A DNA stretch of 64,000 nucleotides from Polytrichum commune (taxonomy: Eukaryota; Streptophyta; Polytrichopsida; Polytrichales; Polytrichaceae). The stretch is taken from the NCBI GenBank assembly GCA_950295325.1, contig OX485807.1, positions 38,720,440 to 38,784,439 on the forward strand, in the 5' to 3' direction. A model generated the notes under the pieces. That model saw only the letters and a list, made by a program, of their open reading frames with translations, made no database searches and was not told where the DNA came from. Shown one piece after another: positions 31,174-45,000 of this stretch (position 1 is the stretch's first letter; each line of letters begins with the position of its first letter). Made by a program: the position numbers and the translations under genes.

Positions 31174-33436
31174 TCCCTCTGGTATCATTGCCAAGCTCGT
31201 ACACTCTATCAAATCAAGGGTTGTCAAAGAACTCAAGTTTCCCAATCCCTCCGGTATCGTTGTCAAGCTGCTACATTCTCCCAAATCAAGCGTTGTCAAA
31301 GAAGTCAAGTTCCCCAATCCCTTTGGTATCATTGTCAAGCTCTCACAATAGCTCAAATAAAGGGTTGTCAAAGAACTCAAGTTCCCCAATCCCTCCCGTA
31401 TCGTTGGCAAGCTCGTACACCATGTCAAATCAAGGGTTGTCAAAGAACTCAAGTTCCCCAATCCCTCCGGTATCGTTGCAAGCTCATACACCCTGTCAAA
31501 TCAAGGGTTTTCAAAGAACTCAAGTTCCCCAATCCCTTCATTATCGTTGTCAAGCTCCTACACCTTCTGAATTCAAGGGTTGTCAAAGAACTCAAGTTCC
31601 CCAATCCCTCCAGTATCGTTCTCAGGCTCGTACATTCTCTCAAATCAAGGGAAGTCAAAACACTCAAATTCCTCAATCCTCCGGTATCGTTCTCAAGCTC
31701 ATACACCCTGTCAAATCAAGGGTTGTCAAAGAACTCAAGATCCCCAACCCCCCCGGTATCGTTGTCAAGCTCGTACACCGCTGCAAATATAGGGTTTTCA
31801 AAGAACTCAAGTTCCCCAATCCCTCCGGTATCGTTGTCAAGCTCATACACCCTGTCAAATCAAGGGTTGTCAAAGAACTCAAGTTCCCCAATCCCTCGGG
31901 TATCGTTGTCAAACTCGTACAGTGTGTCAAATCAAGGGTTGTCAAAGAGCTCAAGTTCCCCAATCCCTCTGGTATCATTGTCAAGCTCGTACACCCTATC
32001 AAATCAATAGTTGTCAAAGAACTCAAGTTCCCCAATCCCTCCGGTATCGTTGTCAAACTCGTACACCCTGTCAAATCAAGGGTTGTCAAATAACTCAAGT
32101 TGCCCAATCCATCGGGTATCCTTCTTAAGCTCTCACACCCTCTCAAGTCAAGGGTTTCCAAACAACTCAAGTTCGCCAATCCCTCCGGTATCGTTGTCAA
32201 GCTCGTAAACTTTGTCAAATCAAGGGTTGCCAAAGAACTCAAGTTCCCCAATCCCTCCGGTATCGTTGTCAAGCTCGTACACCTTTTGAATCAAAGGGTT
32301 CTCAAAGAACTCAAGTTCCCCAATCCCTCCGGTATCGTTGTCAAGCTCGTACATTCTCTCAAATCAAGGGATGTCAAAACACTCAAATTCCTCAATCCTC
32401 CGGCATCGTTCTTAAGTTCATACACCCTGTCAAATCAAGGGTTGTCAAAGAACTCAAGATCCCCAACCCCCCCGGTATCGTTGTCAAGCTCGTACAGCGC
32501 TGCAAATATAGGGTTTCAAAGAACTCAAGTTCCCCAATCCCTCCGGTATCGTTGTCAAGCTCTCACAGTAGCTCAAATCAAAGGTTGTCAAGGAACTCAA
32601 GTTCCCCAATCCCTCCGGTATCGTTGTCAAGCTCGTACACCCTGTCAAATCAAGGGTTGTCAAAGAACTCAAGTTCCCCAATCCCTCGAGTATAGTTGTC
32701 AAGCTCTCACAGTAGCTCAAATCAAGGTTTTTCGAAGAACTCAAGTTCCCCAATCCCTCCGGTATCGTTGTCAAGCTCGAACAGTCTCTCAAATCAAGGG
32801 TTGTCAAAGATCTCAAGTTCCCCAATCCCTCCGGTATCGTTGTCAAGCTCATACACTGTTTCAAATGAAGGGTTGTCAAAGAACTCAAGTTCCCCAATCC
32901 CTCCGGTATCGTTGTCAAGCTCTCACAGCACCTCAATTCAAGGGTTGTCAAAGAACTCAAGTTCCCCTGTCCCTCCGGTATCGTTGTCAAGCTCTCACAG
33001 TAGCTCAAATCAAGGGTTATCAAACAACTCAAGTTTCCCAATCCCTCGGGTAATGTTGTCAACCTCGTACACCTTGTCAAATAAAGGGTTGTCAAAGAAC
33101 CCAAGTTCCCCAATCCCTCCGCTATCGTTGTCAAGCTCGTACACCCTTTCAAATCAAGTCTTGTCAAAGAACTCAAGTTCCCCAATCCCTTCGGTAATGT
33201 TATCAAGCTCGTACATTCTCCCAAATCAAGGGTTGTCAAAGAACTCAAGTTCCCCAATCCCTCCTGTATCGTTGGCAAGCTCGTACACCCTGTCAAAAGA
33301 AGGGTTGTCAAAGAAATCAAGTTCCCCAATCCCTCCGGTATCGTTGGCAAGCTCGTACACCCTGTCAAATCAAGGGTTGTCAAAGAACTCAAGTTCCCCA
33401 ATCCCTGCGGTATCGTTGGCAAGCTCGTACACCCTG
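31174..33436 (-). pseudogene. Relic LRR array downstream of the kinase-NB-ARC-LRR gene
   Basis: About thirty 72-bp units on the minus strand encode the same 24-residue LRR as the gene at 33437-39009, but they fall into several frames. One-base deletions are visible near 33451 and 32512 (GGGTTTC where neighbours have GGGTTGTC or GGGTTTTC). A block of about ten units is present twice at an offset of about 720 bp (31631 and 32350 are equivalent points). Either the ancestral gene was longer and has been truncated by frameshift, or these are duplicated dead repeats. Confidence 0.8.
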
Positions 33437-36400
33437 TCAAATCAAGGGTTTCAAACAACTCAAGTTCTCGAATCCCTTCGGTATCGTTGGCAAGCTTGTA
33501 CACCCTGTCAAATCAAGGGTTGCCAAAGAACTCAAGTTCCCCAATCCTTCCGGTATCGTTGTCAAGCTCATACACCAGCTCAAATCAAGGGTTATCAAAC
33601 AACTCAAGTTTCCCAATCCCTCGGGTAATGTTGTCAACCTCGTACACCATGTCAAATAAAGGGTTTTCAAAGAACTCAAGTTCCCCAATCCCTCCGGTAT
33701 CGTTGTCAAGCTCGTACACCCTTTCAAATAAAGGGTTGTCAAAGAACTCAAGTTCCCCAATCCTTCCGGTATCGTTGGCAAGCTCGTACACCCTGTCAAA
33801 TCAAGGGTTGTCAAGGAACTCAAGTTTCCCAATCCCTCGGGTAATGTTGTCAACCTCGTACACCGTGTGAAATAAAAGGTTGTCAAAGAACTCAAGTTCC
33901 CTAATCCCTCCGGTATCGTTGTCAAGCTCGTACACCAGCTCAAATCAAGGGTTGTCAAAGAACTCAAGTTCCCTAATCCCTCCGGTATCGTTGTCAACCT
34001 CGTACACCAGCTCAAATCAAGGGTTATCAAAGAACTCAAGTTTCCCAATCCCTCGGGTAATGTTGTCAACCTCGTACACCTTGTCAAATAAAGGGTTGTC
34101 AAAGAACTCAAGTTCCCCAATCCCTCCGCTATCGTTGTCAAGTTCGTACACCCTTTCAAATAAATGGTTGTCAAAAAACTGAAGTTCCCCAATCCCTCCG
34201 GTATCGTTATCAAGCTCGTACAGTGTGTCAAATCAAGGGTTGTCAAAGAGCTCAAGTTCCCCAATCCCTCTGGTATCATTTCCAAACTCGTACACTCTGT
34301 CAAATCAAGGGTTGTCAAAGAACTCAAGTTCCCCAATCCCTCCGGTATCGTTGTCAAGCTCTCACACCCTCTCAAATCAAGGGTTGTCAAAGAACTCAAG
34401 TTCCCCAATCCCTCCGGTATCGTTGTCAAGCTCTCACACCCTCTCAAATCAAGGGTTGTCAAAGAACTCAAGTTCCCCAATCCCTCCGGTATCGTTGTCA
34501 ACCTCATACACTCTCTCAAATCAAGGGTTGTCAAGGAACTCAAGTTCCCCAATCCCTCCGGTAATGTTATCAAGCTCTTACAGTAGCTCAAATCAAGGGT
34601 TGTCAAAGAACTCAAGTTCCCCAATCCCTCCGGTATCGTTGTCAAGCTCTCACAGTTGCTCAAATCAAGGGTTGTCAAAGAGCTCAAGTTCCCCAATCCC
34701 TTCGGTATCTTTGTCAACCTCCAACAGTAGCTCAAGCCAAGGGTTGTCAAAGAGCTCAAGTTCCCAAATCCTTCCCGTATCATTGTCAAGCTCGTACACT
34801 CTCTGAAGTCAACGGTTGTCAAAGAATTCAAGTTCCCCAATCCCTCTGGTATCATTGCCAAGCTCTTACAGTAGCTCAAATCAAGGGTTGTCAAAGAACT
34901 CAAGTTCCCCAATTCCTCCGGTATCATTGTCAAGCTCTCACACCCTTTCAAATCAAGGGTTGTTAAAGAACTCAAGTTCCCCAATCCCTCCAGTATCGTT
35001 CTCAAGCTCTCACAGTTGCTCAAATCAAGTCTTGTCAAAGAACTCAAGTTCCCCAATCCCTCCGGTATCGTTGTCAAGCTCTCACAGTAGCTCAAATCAA
35101 AGGTTGTCAAAGAACTCAAGTTCCCCAATCCCTCCGGTATCGTTGTCAAGCTCTTACAGTAGCTCAAATCAAAGGTTGTCAAAGAACTCAAGTTCCCCAA
35201 TTCCTCCGGTATCGTTGTCAAGCGCTCACACCCTTTCAAATCAAGGGTTGTCAAAGAACTCAAGTTCCCCAATCCCTCCGGTATCGTTGTCAAGCTCTCA
35301 CAGCACCTCAAATCAAGGGTTGTCAAAGAACTCAAGTTCCCTAGTCCCTCTGGTATCGTTGTCAAGCTCTCACAGCACCTCAAATCAAGGGTTGTCAAAG
35401 AACTCAAGTTCCCTAGTCCCTCCGCTATCGTTGTCAAGCTCTTACAGTACCTCAAATCAAGGGTTGTCAAGGAAGTCAAATTCCCCAATTCCTCCGGTAT
35501 TGTTGTGAAATTTGAATCCTTTAAGTCTACTTCTATGAGAGTGGTGATGGAAAACATTTCTTTGGGTATTTCATTCAGGAATGAGCATCCTCGCAATTGC
35601 AATACTTGTAATTTTACAAAAGATTTCCAAAGATATGCATTTGTTAATAGATTTGCACAAGTTTCCAAACTCATGTTATCACATAATTGATACCACATCC
35701 TCATATTCATTGTTGCTTGTAAGTCTATCATAAAACATTTCAAGTTGAAAGAACGTGTAGCAAGTGTACATATGCACTCCATGTTGTTGATGATAGTTGA
35801 AATGTTCATGTCTTCGCTTTGAAATCTCAATAAACGAAGATTGCTCAAACTCCCATCTTGGATTTGTTGAACCTTATATAGTTTGTGGTTTATGCCATTG
35901 CCAAAGTAAAAACAACCTTCAAGTTTTCCCACATCCTGTTTTTAAGAATACATAAAAGTATTAGCATATCATACTTGTGTAATATTTCTAAGTACTCATA
36001 CATGACATGAGTTTGTGCTAAGCATCTATAACATCCTAAAAGTTCACCAAATGTCATTTTTAATTGAAGCTTTTCCATCGACCCAATTTTTTTAAGAAAT
36101 CATTTGCAATTATAATACATAAGACAATGCCTTTGTATAGACAATGTTAATAACATACCGAGCAGCTTGTTAGTCCATTTTCGTTCCAAATTCGAGTACC
36201 CGCACATTCTGTCTCAGCAATCATTCGTCCCATGGCATGCAGGTGGTCGTGCATTTGCAAAATTTCATCACCATCATCATCAATTTCTATGGTTACCAAT
36301 GCCCGATGGACCAAATTCTCCAATGCGGAAATTGGAGGGACGTTGTTATCGGTCCACATGCGTAGGGCTCTTTCTTTTGACATGCCACCAAGATGCACAT

Positions 36401-39009
36401 CTCCACCGAAGAAGCAAGCTATGTCCAAAAACATATTCTTTTCTAATTGAGTTAAACCGTCATCGAAGCTTACTCTCAAGGTATTCCATATCTCATCATC
36501 CTCCCCGTCCAAATTTCTTCCCCTTTGCATCCTTTGCAATGCGCGTTCCCAACTTCGCAACTTTTCTTTTCCACATAAGTATGCCCCCATGACTTTCAAA
36601 CTCAAAGGCAAGCCCATACAAGCTTCCACAATTATGTCGCGTATATCATTAAATTGTGGTGATAAATGAGATGCTTCCCAACAACAATGAATGTTGAAGA
36701 GAGTTTTTGCCGCATCATCATCTAACTTGCTCACATCAAATCTTCTGCCACTGGCTCCCACACGATTTCTAATTGCACCCCAATTACGCGTTGTTATAAT
36801 AAGTGTGCTCCCCTTGCTCCGATCTAAGATGACCGTTGGTATAATGTCATCCACTTGAACTTCATCCTTAACATCGTCCAAGATCAAAAGGACCTTCTGT
36901 TTGTCGAACAATTCTTCCATCAACTTGTGCGCATGCACTAAATCCCTAACTTCTTTGTGCACGCCAAATTTTGATAAAATTTCACGTAGGATATCAAGCA
37001 AAATCCTACTTTTCAACTGCCCCACAAAGCATGACGCATCGTATGTGGACTTCATACCATCAAATATGGCCTTTGCCAATGTGGTCTTCCCTATTCCACC
37101 CATGCCGACAATACCCAAGGTATTCACTTTTTTGAGGTGATCTTTCACTCTTGTAAGGTTGTTCTCGAGACTAACCACCGTTGGATCATTCAACAATGTT
37201 CCATCATACACCTATACGTACAACACATAAGTATGTCAATAAACACTATTATACCTTACCACCAAAAATGCATGTTCAGCTTCAAACTTCCACAATAAAT
37301 AATCAAAGCAATTGATGAATGGAGAATAATTTGAATAGCAAACACATTATAATGGAAGTGGCATTTACCTTCTCACTACCATGATTTGTTTCCTCTTTGC
37401 AACCTTTCGATGTTCTTGACATCTTTTGAAAAAAATTCTTCACTCCACCGAATTGGGGAACCATATCACTCGAATATGTTCCCTTCATGAACATTTTCTT
37501 CAAGCCTATAAGTCTCTTGCAAATGTATGAGAATGTTGGCCTTTGTAAGGGATCTTCCCTCCAACATTCCTCGATCAATTTGGTAAGCTCCCCAAAATTA
37601 ACAGGTAGGTTTGGCCTTTCACCCTTCTTTATTTTTGGAAGAATTTCTTTCACTTTATTTGTGTCATGAAATGGTACCTTGTGTGAAAGAATCTCTGAAC
37701 ATGTCATAGCAAAAGACCATACATCCGCTTGGAAAGGGCATGCCATACAAGCTGAGTTCTTGACCATTTGCTCAGGAGCCATATACCTTGTTGTACCAAC
37801 AATATGTTCAACCTTTCGTGTTTGCGGTTTGCTTTGAACTTCCAATTTGGAAGTTCCATAATCGATCAATTTGACATTGCAATGATAAGGACTTGTATCC
37901 TTTGCTCCATCAATGGTCATCGACCTTAAAAGCACATTGTCTGGCTTTAAGTCGAGATGGGCGACATGCATGTCATGAAGATACCACATGCCGCTTCCAA
38001 TTTGAAGCATAACATCAATTGCAACAACGTATGGTAAGACTTTTCGCTTCTCCAACATCTTTGTCAAATTCATGTCCATCAACTCCATCACCAAATGTAA
38101 CTCATTACATTCTTCGTCTATTCCACAACAAAAATATTTGATGAGGTTCGGGTGGCTCAAGCTTGCCAAGATTCCCACTTCTTTGCGAAAACTAGAACAA
38201 TCCTCTGGAACCGCCAATGTTTTTGTTGCACTTGGTAATCCCAACCATTTTGATTCGTACACTGATCCGGATGCACCTTTACCCACTCGTTTCACAAGCG
38301 TAGGTTTTGGAAAGTCTTTTGGTATGTCCAAAGCATCCAATTCTCCACCTCTCACTTGTTGCAAGTCACATTTCAATCTCTTCAATAAATGCTTTGCTAA
38401 TATGTGTTCTTTCGAGTCCTCAAGCACACCTTCAAGTTTCTTCTGTAAGTCTTGTTCATCGCCTTCAACTTCCTTCAAAGTAACCACATTCAAATCCTTA
38501 CACATTGTGCAATTTTGTGGATTTGGATGGTTTGTCGAGTATATCTCGTGCACCGCCTCCCAACAACACTTCAAATCAAACACGAGTTCCCGAAAGGCCT
38601 CTTTGTTGTCTAATTGGAAAAGAGCTGCACGGCACCAATCTCCACTCCCACATTCGCTCACCAATGTTCCCCCTTTTTGTATGATACAACGCAACTCCAT
38701 CACCACAAAACTTACTTCAAAGGATTCCTTCATGGATGTGATCATCTCAATAATTTCATGCACGGTTGTAGGAAGCTTGTCGACAAGACTTGTGCATTGT
38801 CGCTTATTCAACACATCATCTCGTTGGACAATAGTTTGCATTTTGATCATTTCTTCCTCTTTCCATTTGCATTGCAAAAAATCCGAAAGCTCACATCCAT
38901 GCGGTTTCTTTTTGTGAACAAGTGTCAAGAAATATATGAAGCAAGTGATGATGAACCGCCAGAGCATTGAAATTTGCTTCAACAAGAATTGCCCAACTTC
39001 GACAGCCAT
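33437..39009 (-). CDS. Kinase-NB-ARC-LRR immune receptor (PNL type), three exons
   Basis: Exons 39009-37369, 37211-36159 and 35935-33437; both junctions are GT-AG and phase 0, giving about 1,730 residues. Exon 1 has a hydrophobic N-terminus (15-31), a helical region to ~225, then a kinase: GKGASGSVYE (243-252), ATKTL lysine (263), HLDLKPDN (351-358), LIDYG (381-385), GTTRYMAPEQ (405-414). It is non-RD (HLD) and DYG instead of DFG. Exon 2 is NB-ARC: GMGGIGKTT P-loop, VLLILDDVKD, GSTLIITTR, GLPLSLK, LDIACFFGGD and MHD in LQMHDHLH. LDIACFF and the Asp after kinase-2 resemble TIR-type NLRs. Exon 3 starts with a linker and then about 27 LRRs of 24 residues (GLGNLSSLTTLDLSYCESLTTIPE). Likely a cytoplasmic immune sensor. 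A frameshift ends the LRRs early relative to the upstream-pointing relic, so integrity is uncertain. A small extra exon near 36078 is possible. Confidence 0.85.
36159..37211 (-). other. NB-ARC exon of the PNL gene
   Basis: Exactly 351 codons between an ATAG|GTG acceptor and a TCG|GTATG donor. It carries the complete nucleotide-binding switch from P-loop to MHD. The exon boundaries coincide with the domain boundaries, which fits an origin by exon joining of kinase, NB-ARC and LRR parts. Confidence 0.8.
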
Positions 39010-42000
39010 GACGGAATAAAACCTGCATTGAACATCAATAATGCCAACATCTCATTCTATGACTTTTGTAAACATACACAAAACCCCATACACCCAATTT
39101 TACTCAGTACGAACAAATTATTCTAACCACCTCTACAAATCACAGTTGCAAAATTCATTCTAGTCGAGAATTCTTGATCTAGGTAAAGCCCTAAAATTTC
39201 AAAAAGAGATGGAGAGTGGGCCAACACAAAAGAAGCCTTCAAATGAGCATGTTTCAATTGTTCTCCTCATCTAATTGTGCTCATGATTGTATCTTTCTTC
39301 CTTCCTATTCTCCCAACATAAATAATATGGGCGCATGTTTTTGTGTCAACTCATTTATATTGCTTGGGGAAGTAATTTTGTGGGAGTTCCCATGCAAATC
39401 AAAAACTCTTTGTATGCATCACTATTCATTATTAATGACTAACATAGGAAATCTAATGAAAAACATTGGCAACCTCTGCATACAAGCGATAAAGCATGGT
39501 GTTAAGAACAAGAACCTTAGATCCTACTCTCATCTACCATGGTCAAGTTACACGACTCAAGTATTTTGCAAGCACAAAATGCAAAAATTGCCTAAAACAA
39601 TTCAAACAATAAGCCATATTGATTCTTATCACAATTGATGCAGTATAGAGTTCCATCGAAGCTATAAGCAGACAAGTTGCTATACGTACGGCTTAGCCTA
39701 ATGAGTTTGGTTACAATAATACGTCAAGTAGAATAGAAATGAAAAAAAAAGTTCATGTCCTAGGGACTTCAACGAACATTAATCCAAATTTAAGGACAAC
39801 TTTATGAACGAAAAATCCTTGAAATTCATTGGTTTTCACTGTGGAGTAGCCAAAGAGCATGCAAAGTAGGGGGTGTATAAAAATTATCCATAAGGCTTAC
39901 TTACTACGCCTCATATGCTTCATCAACCAATACAAATGCATCCCAAGCACCGAGCATCATATATCCATGTAACATATCTAAAGCCCTTGCCTCTTATAAT
40001 CATAACCCTTTGTTATTTTAAAAATTATGAACTTAATTTTGTATTGTGTCCATAAATATATTATGCCTCTAAATCATATGAGCTAGACACCCTATTGTCT
40101 TAATTGGACATAACTTTTATAAATGAGAAAAAAATTAGAGTCCATATAAATTGAATATTTGTGAGTTTATCCCCAACATCCTCACATTGAGGACGTAAGA
40201 AATGATTGTTGAAGAATAAGTAAGACATATGTGATTTGTGGATCACAAAACTCGATACATGGATGACTCTCGTCGTCCAGACTTTGAGGTTCCAAACGTG
40301 ACCATACTTTGCGACATTTTGTCGTTGACCAAATACATATGTCACTAGGACTTGTTCTAGGAATATAATAGATAATTATGCTCGCATACTTTCATATAAC
40401 AAAACACACATACAACATACAACATGAAGGTAGTCGTAGGCTCACCTTGAAGTAGTCTTGAATATTTTCCTCAACAATAATTAGTCTTGGCTCCACGTTA
40501 GCATAGCTCAATGTGAGCCTCAACACACTGCCAACAAAAAAATCGCAATGAACACACATGGCCACTGGTATATTTGACATGTTGTAGTAAGAGTCAAAGA
40601 ATTTCAGAAATTTGCACAATCTCATATTTTGTTTTCTCTATTCATCATATGCGAAGTCCTTGTTCAACTTCTTATCATACTCTAGGAAGTCACTACAACC
40701 CCATGTTCCTCCAAACCTGAAAAAAGATTGATTGTCCACAACCTCACCAACTCAATTGAATGCAATCGTAAAAGCCACAACATGTTCATAAACATATCAT
40801 TTTTGAAATCCTCATAGCAAAGTACGATGTTGTTTACGCTCAACAAGATAAATTGTTGTTTTTTGATATACTCACTACCAAATGTCATAAGGTACTTAGA
40901 GGAATGTTGTTGCTCATTCAAAGGTTGTTGGAATTTCATGGTGTGAATTTCTCAAAAACATCAATTAAAGGTGTTTGGTCTAGCAAAATGCAAGACATGA
41001 TTCCAATTCTTTGGTGTTGCTTGGCAGCTTTGTGAAATCAAGCGCACAACTTCTACACTCTCTATTCTTCTACACAAAATACATGCAAGTAACATTGACT
41101 TTCAAATTAAAATATTTGAAAATCCTTGCATTCTAGGCTAAGTATTACTCTAATAACATAGGTGACGAACAAAGTAGGCACTTTGGTGTCAAAATGTCAA
41201 TTCTTTAAGGTGATGCATGAACTTCTATAGACATTGGACGCTTGATGTGGAGATGAAATATAGATACCAAAGTTGCAAATGCTAGTTGATCAAACATCCG
41301 AAAGGAAAGATCAGGCATGGAAGCAAAAGACAAGAAGCTCCACAGACATAAGGAAAGTAGAATCGCTCAAGACACCACTTGAGGATTTCGACACATGTTG
41401 TGTCATACTTTGTACAAGAGATCCAAATGTCTATGAAACGGAGACACTTTCTAGATTTTCTAATTTGGTCAACTTGTTAATAATATTGGTGTGTGGTCTG
41501 AAAGAATTGAAGTTCAAATTTTGCGTGCGTGTCTGACCTAACACCTACTTCACTATACACCACTCGACTCTGATGATAATATACACAAGTGACCATTACT
41601 GTCAATCCCATACTTGATAAACTAGCCCCCCTCCATTCCAAACTTCCAAATGTCAATCTCCAAAATTGTGCATTAGGACTAGGATTGGTTGCTTCGAACC
41701 AATACAAACTTGGCAATTTAGCTCGTAGTCCACCTCTAAGACTTAGTGTTGAATCCTACAAGAAGAACTATAACCTATCATGTTGTTCATCAACCAATAC
41801 ATTGCATTCAAGCAACATTCATAACTGATACAAACTGGGCATTGTTCAAAATTTGCAAACATCACACGATGTAGACATTCACCAAATGTTTTGTTAAATT
41901 AGTGAACTTCATTCATGACAACTATATTCGTCGCCAAAATTGTTTACTTGCTAAATCGACACATAAAACTAAGTTTATCCAATTGTAGAGAGAACCATTT

Positions 42001-45000
42001 CGTTCCTAGTCTACCTCTTCGACTAGTGTTAATTCCTACAAAAAAGAACTATAACTTATCATGTTGTAGTTGGACCAAGTGGTTGCATTCATGCAACATT
42101 CATAAAGACTTCCATGATCTTGATGCTTTACATTTTCTTAAGTAGATGTTTATGAATTCCTTCAAGTCTCATAGTACGGAACAAACATGATCTTCCCATG
42201 TGTATGATTCCCGCTCAACAATGACGGGCACCACTTAAATCGATAACCAAACGATAAAAGTTAATAATGCATGTGAGATTGAACTAGTTGGCATTGACTT
42301 CACTAGCTAGCTAGCAAAGGAGGCAGCTATCGTGGTACTATGACACCTTCTAGCACTCCCTTGATTCCATTGAGCATAAGAGCATGCAATTGCGACCCCT
42401 TAAAGCATCAAATCTCAAAAAATCCCTTGAAAATCACAATACAAGATTATCTCAACGGTTAAGTTCTTAGACATTGGCTGCAAACTTTTGGTTGGAAACC
42501 ACATCAAAAGATAGATAGAAAGTTTCTTTTTTGTAGAACTGCATGCCGCTAGAGAAAGGAAAACACGTCCTTGAAATAAAGCAGGATAGAAAAGACTAAA
42601 CTACATGAGAAGATAAAAGATGAGAGAGTCAAAGAAACCCTTGTCACTCCGAAAACAACGACAATCCAAAGGATCTCCATCGAATAAAAGACAATGACAC
42701 AAAACATATAGTCCTTCTTGATTTCCACCTATGTTGTCATACAAAATTCAACCTTGTACAGAATGCCAACATAATGTGAAAGGAAGTAAGAGCTTACATG
42801 AATAATGAGGCCAATGAAACTAGTGACGTCTAGTAGTCGATCGCCGCAAGCGGAGCTATAACTTGGTGCAACATAAAACTCTACCAACCTAACATGCAAG
42901 CTGAACCTAATGTGTGAGGCTTGGCAATAATTGGGATCTAATTAAACGCAATCCGCATCCCTTACACCATAATGAACCTCATCTAACCACCTTAATTGAA
43001 CCGCCCACTCTAATGCTCTCAATGGAAGGGATCAAACTTGAACAAATTGCATGTTTCACACGAATGATGCAACATCACCATGTACAACAACTAAGCGTTT
43101 TGAAACCTTCAAGTACGTCCCAAATTCATCACCATAGACCGCACCAATAATCAAGTTGCACCTAAAACATACAAAATCATCGATGTTGGTTGCATAGACA
43201 AGACCTTGAATCAATACAAAACAAACACGTTTTCTCAAATGTTGTCCAATGTCCAACTATAAAATTAGGTGTTACATTTAGTGTATCGTGTGTGTGCTCA
43301 ACATTGAGCAACATGCCTACATGTTCTCGTGCTCAACATCCTGCTAGACACATTTCCAGTGAATTAGATCGTACTCGATACCCACATAATCGAAAGACCT
43401 AATGAATGTCCTCCTACTTCCAGGACTACTGCAAAAATCCTAACTTGCTTTATGTTCCTCCAACTGGACTCCATCTAGAGTAGAAGAACTGCTTGGTACT
43501 CCGACTTGCACAGCGAAAGTCTTTAAAGTGCAACACCTTAATGTCACTTATATTGGACTCAATGGGCTTGGTGAGTTGAATATGGGGCAATAAGTATAGC
43601 ACCACAAAAGATCCGCAAACTCCCCTTTCTTAGGCTCTCTGATCCGGACTTATCCATCGCAACATGTTCGCACTTATTTTTTAGTACTAGGGTTGACACA
43701 TTGCTAGAATTGGAAATGAGACCTACACACTACACTAGTGCAACATTGCGTCGTGCATTAGCTACGGAGAACACTGTCAAGTTCTTTATGCAATGCGTGC
43801 AAGAAGTCTTAGGCAACCAAGACGTCTTCACACAAATGTGCACGAACTACAATTCAACGTGTGCACTCCACCAAATCCTTAGTTACTACCAAAAAAAAAT
43901 CTTCAGCAAGTACTCGTTCTCGCCGCCGCGGTGCACAAACTGGATCAAAGCTCAAGCAACGGAATACTAACGACGCTCGCCACTGGGAAAGTACTTGCTC
44001 TAAGCCAAAATTCCATCTGACTGCCTCGCAGGAACTCCATTACAAGCACAGCATGAGAAGTATATCAAAATCCAGCGCAAACAGGGCATGTCAAACACCC
44101 CGCCGCAGCAGCAAAAGAAGAGGCAAGCGCTCAAATAGAAGTTGCTCTCGAGCAGCCTTTTCAAGCAAGGGCGGAGACAAAGACAAAGACACTTCACTCA
44201 CTTTCAGAAATCATCAGAAAGCACATTCTCCAACGAGAGAACCAAGGGAGCCTGACCAAAAAAAGGCCTGACAGGGCAGCCACCACTTGGAAGCGTCACC
44301 ATATCGTGCACAGTGAACCATACCGGGCACCGTGGGGTCGTTCGAAGCGCAGACGAGAGGGGAGCGTTGTTAGCAGTGTTCAAGAGTGAAGCCCTCATAT
44401 GAGGTTCATTTTGAAGGGTTTTCAAATTTCAACCCTACAGTCAGTTGAAGGGCTAGTTCAAATCCAAGATGTCCATCCAAGAATATAGAATTTAAATTAT
44501 GATCGCCTACACAGTTTAGGTGGAGTTAATCAAATTCATAATGCACAAAAGGGGTGAGGATATTGGTCTACAACTGGTATTGGAAATAGTGTCCAATTTT
44601 GAAAGATGCATCTACAAGTTACTTGGGTTGCAAAGAATTAGAGATTAACCCACCTCTGAAATCCCAATCGCTCACGTAGTTTAGGTGAATTCGATCAAAT
44701 TCATCGGACTGCGAAGTCACTTTGCACAAAATCACAATGCCCAAAAGGGATGAAAATTTCGTCCAGAGTTTGGTACTGGAATTAGTGATAAGTTTTGAAG
44801 ATGCGTTAAGGAGCTCGAGTTGTGCAGGATGAGAGGAAACACACAAACATTGAGAAAGACGACCTCACAAATACCAGAGCAACTACTATAGCGAACTAGA
44901 AACCTCGGCGAGTTGCCTTTGGCCAGTATACTATGGGCGCTACAGATTCTGGAACCGCCCAGCCTCCCCAGCATGATGAAGATGGTGGCATACTACGAGT

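Noticed and set aside
31171-35508. Plus-strand Ser/Lys/Asn/Pro-rich frames (SNQGLSKNSSSPIPPVSLSSS type)
   Set aside because: They are the antisense of the LRR units, whose minus-strand frame gives clear LRR motifs.
35890-36078. A short exon (MEKLQLKMTFGELLGC...) between the NB-ARC and LRR exons
   Set aside because: Direct joining of 36159 to 35935 is in phase, and I see no strong splice sites around this stretch. It remains possible.
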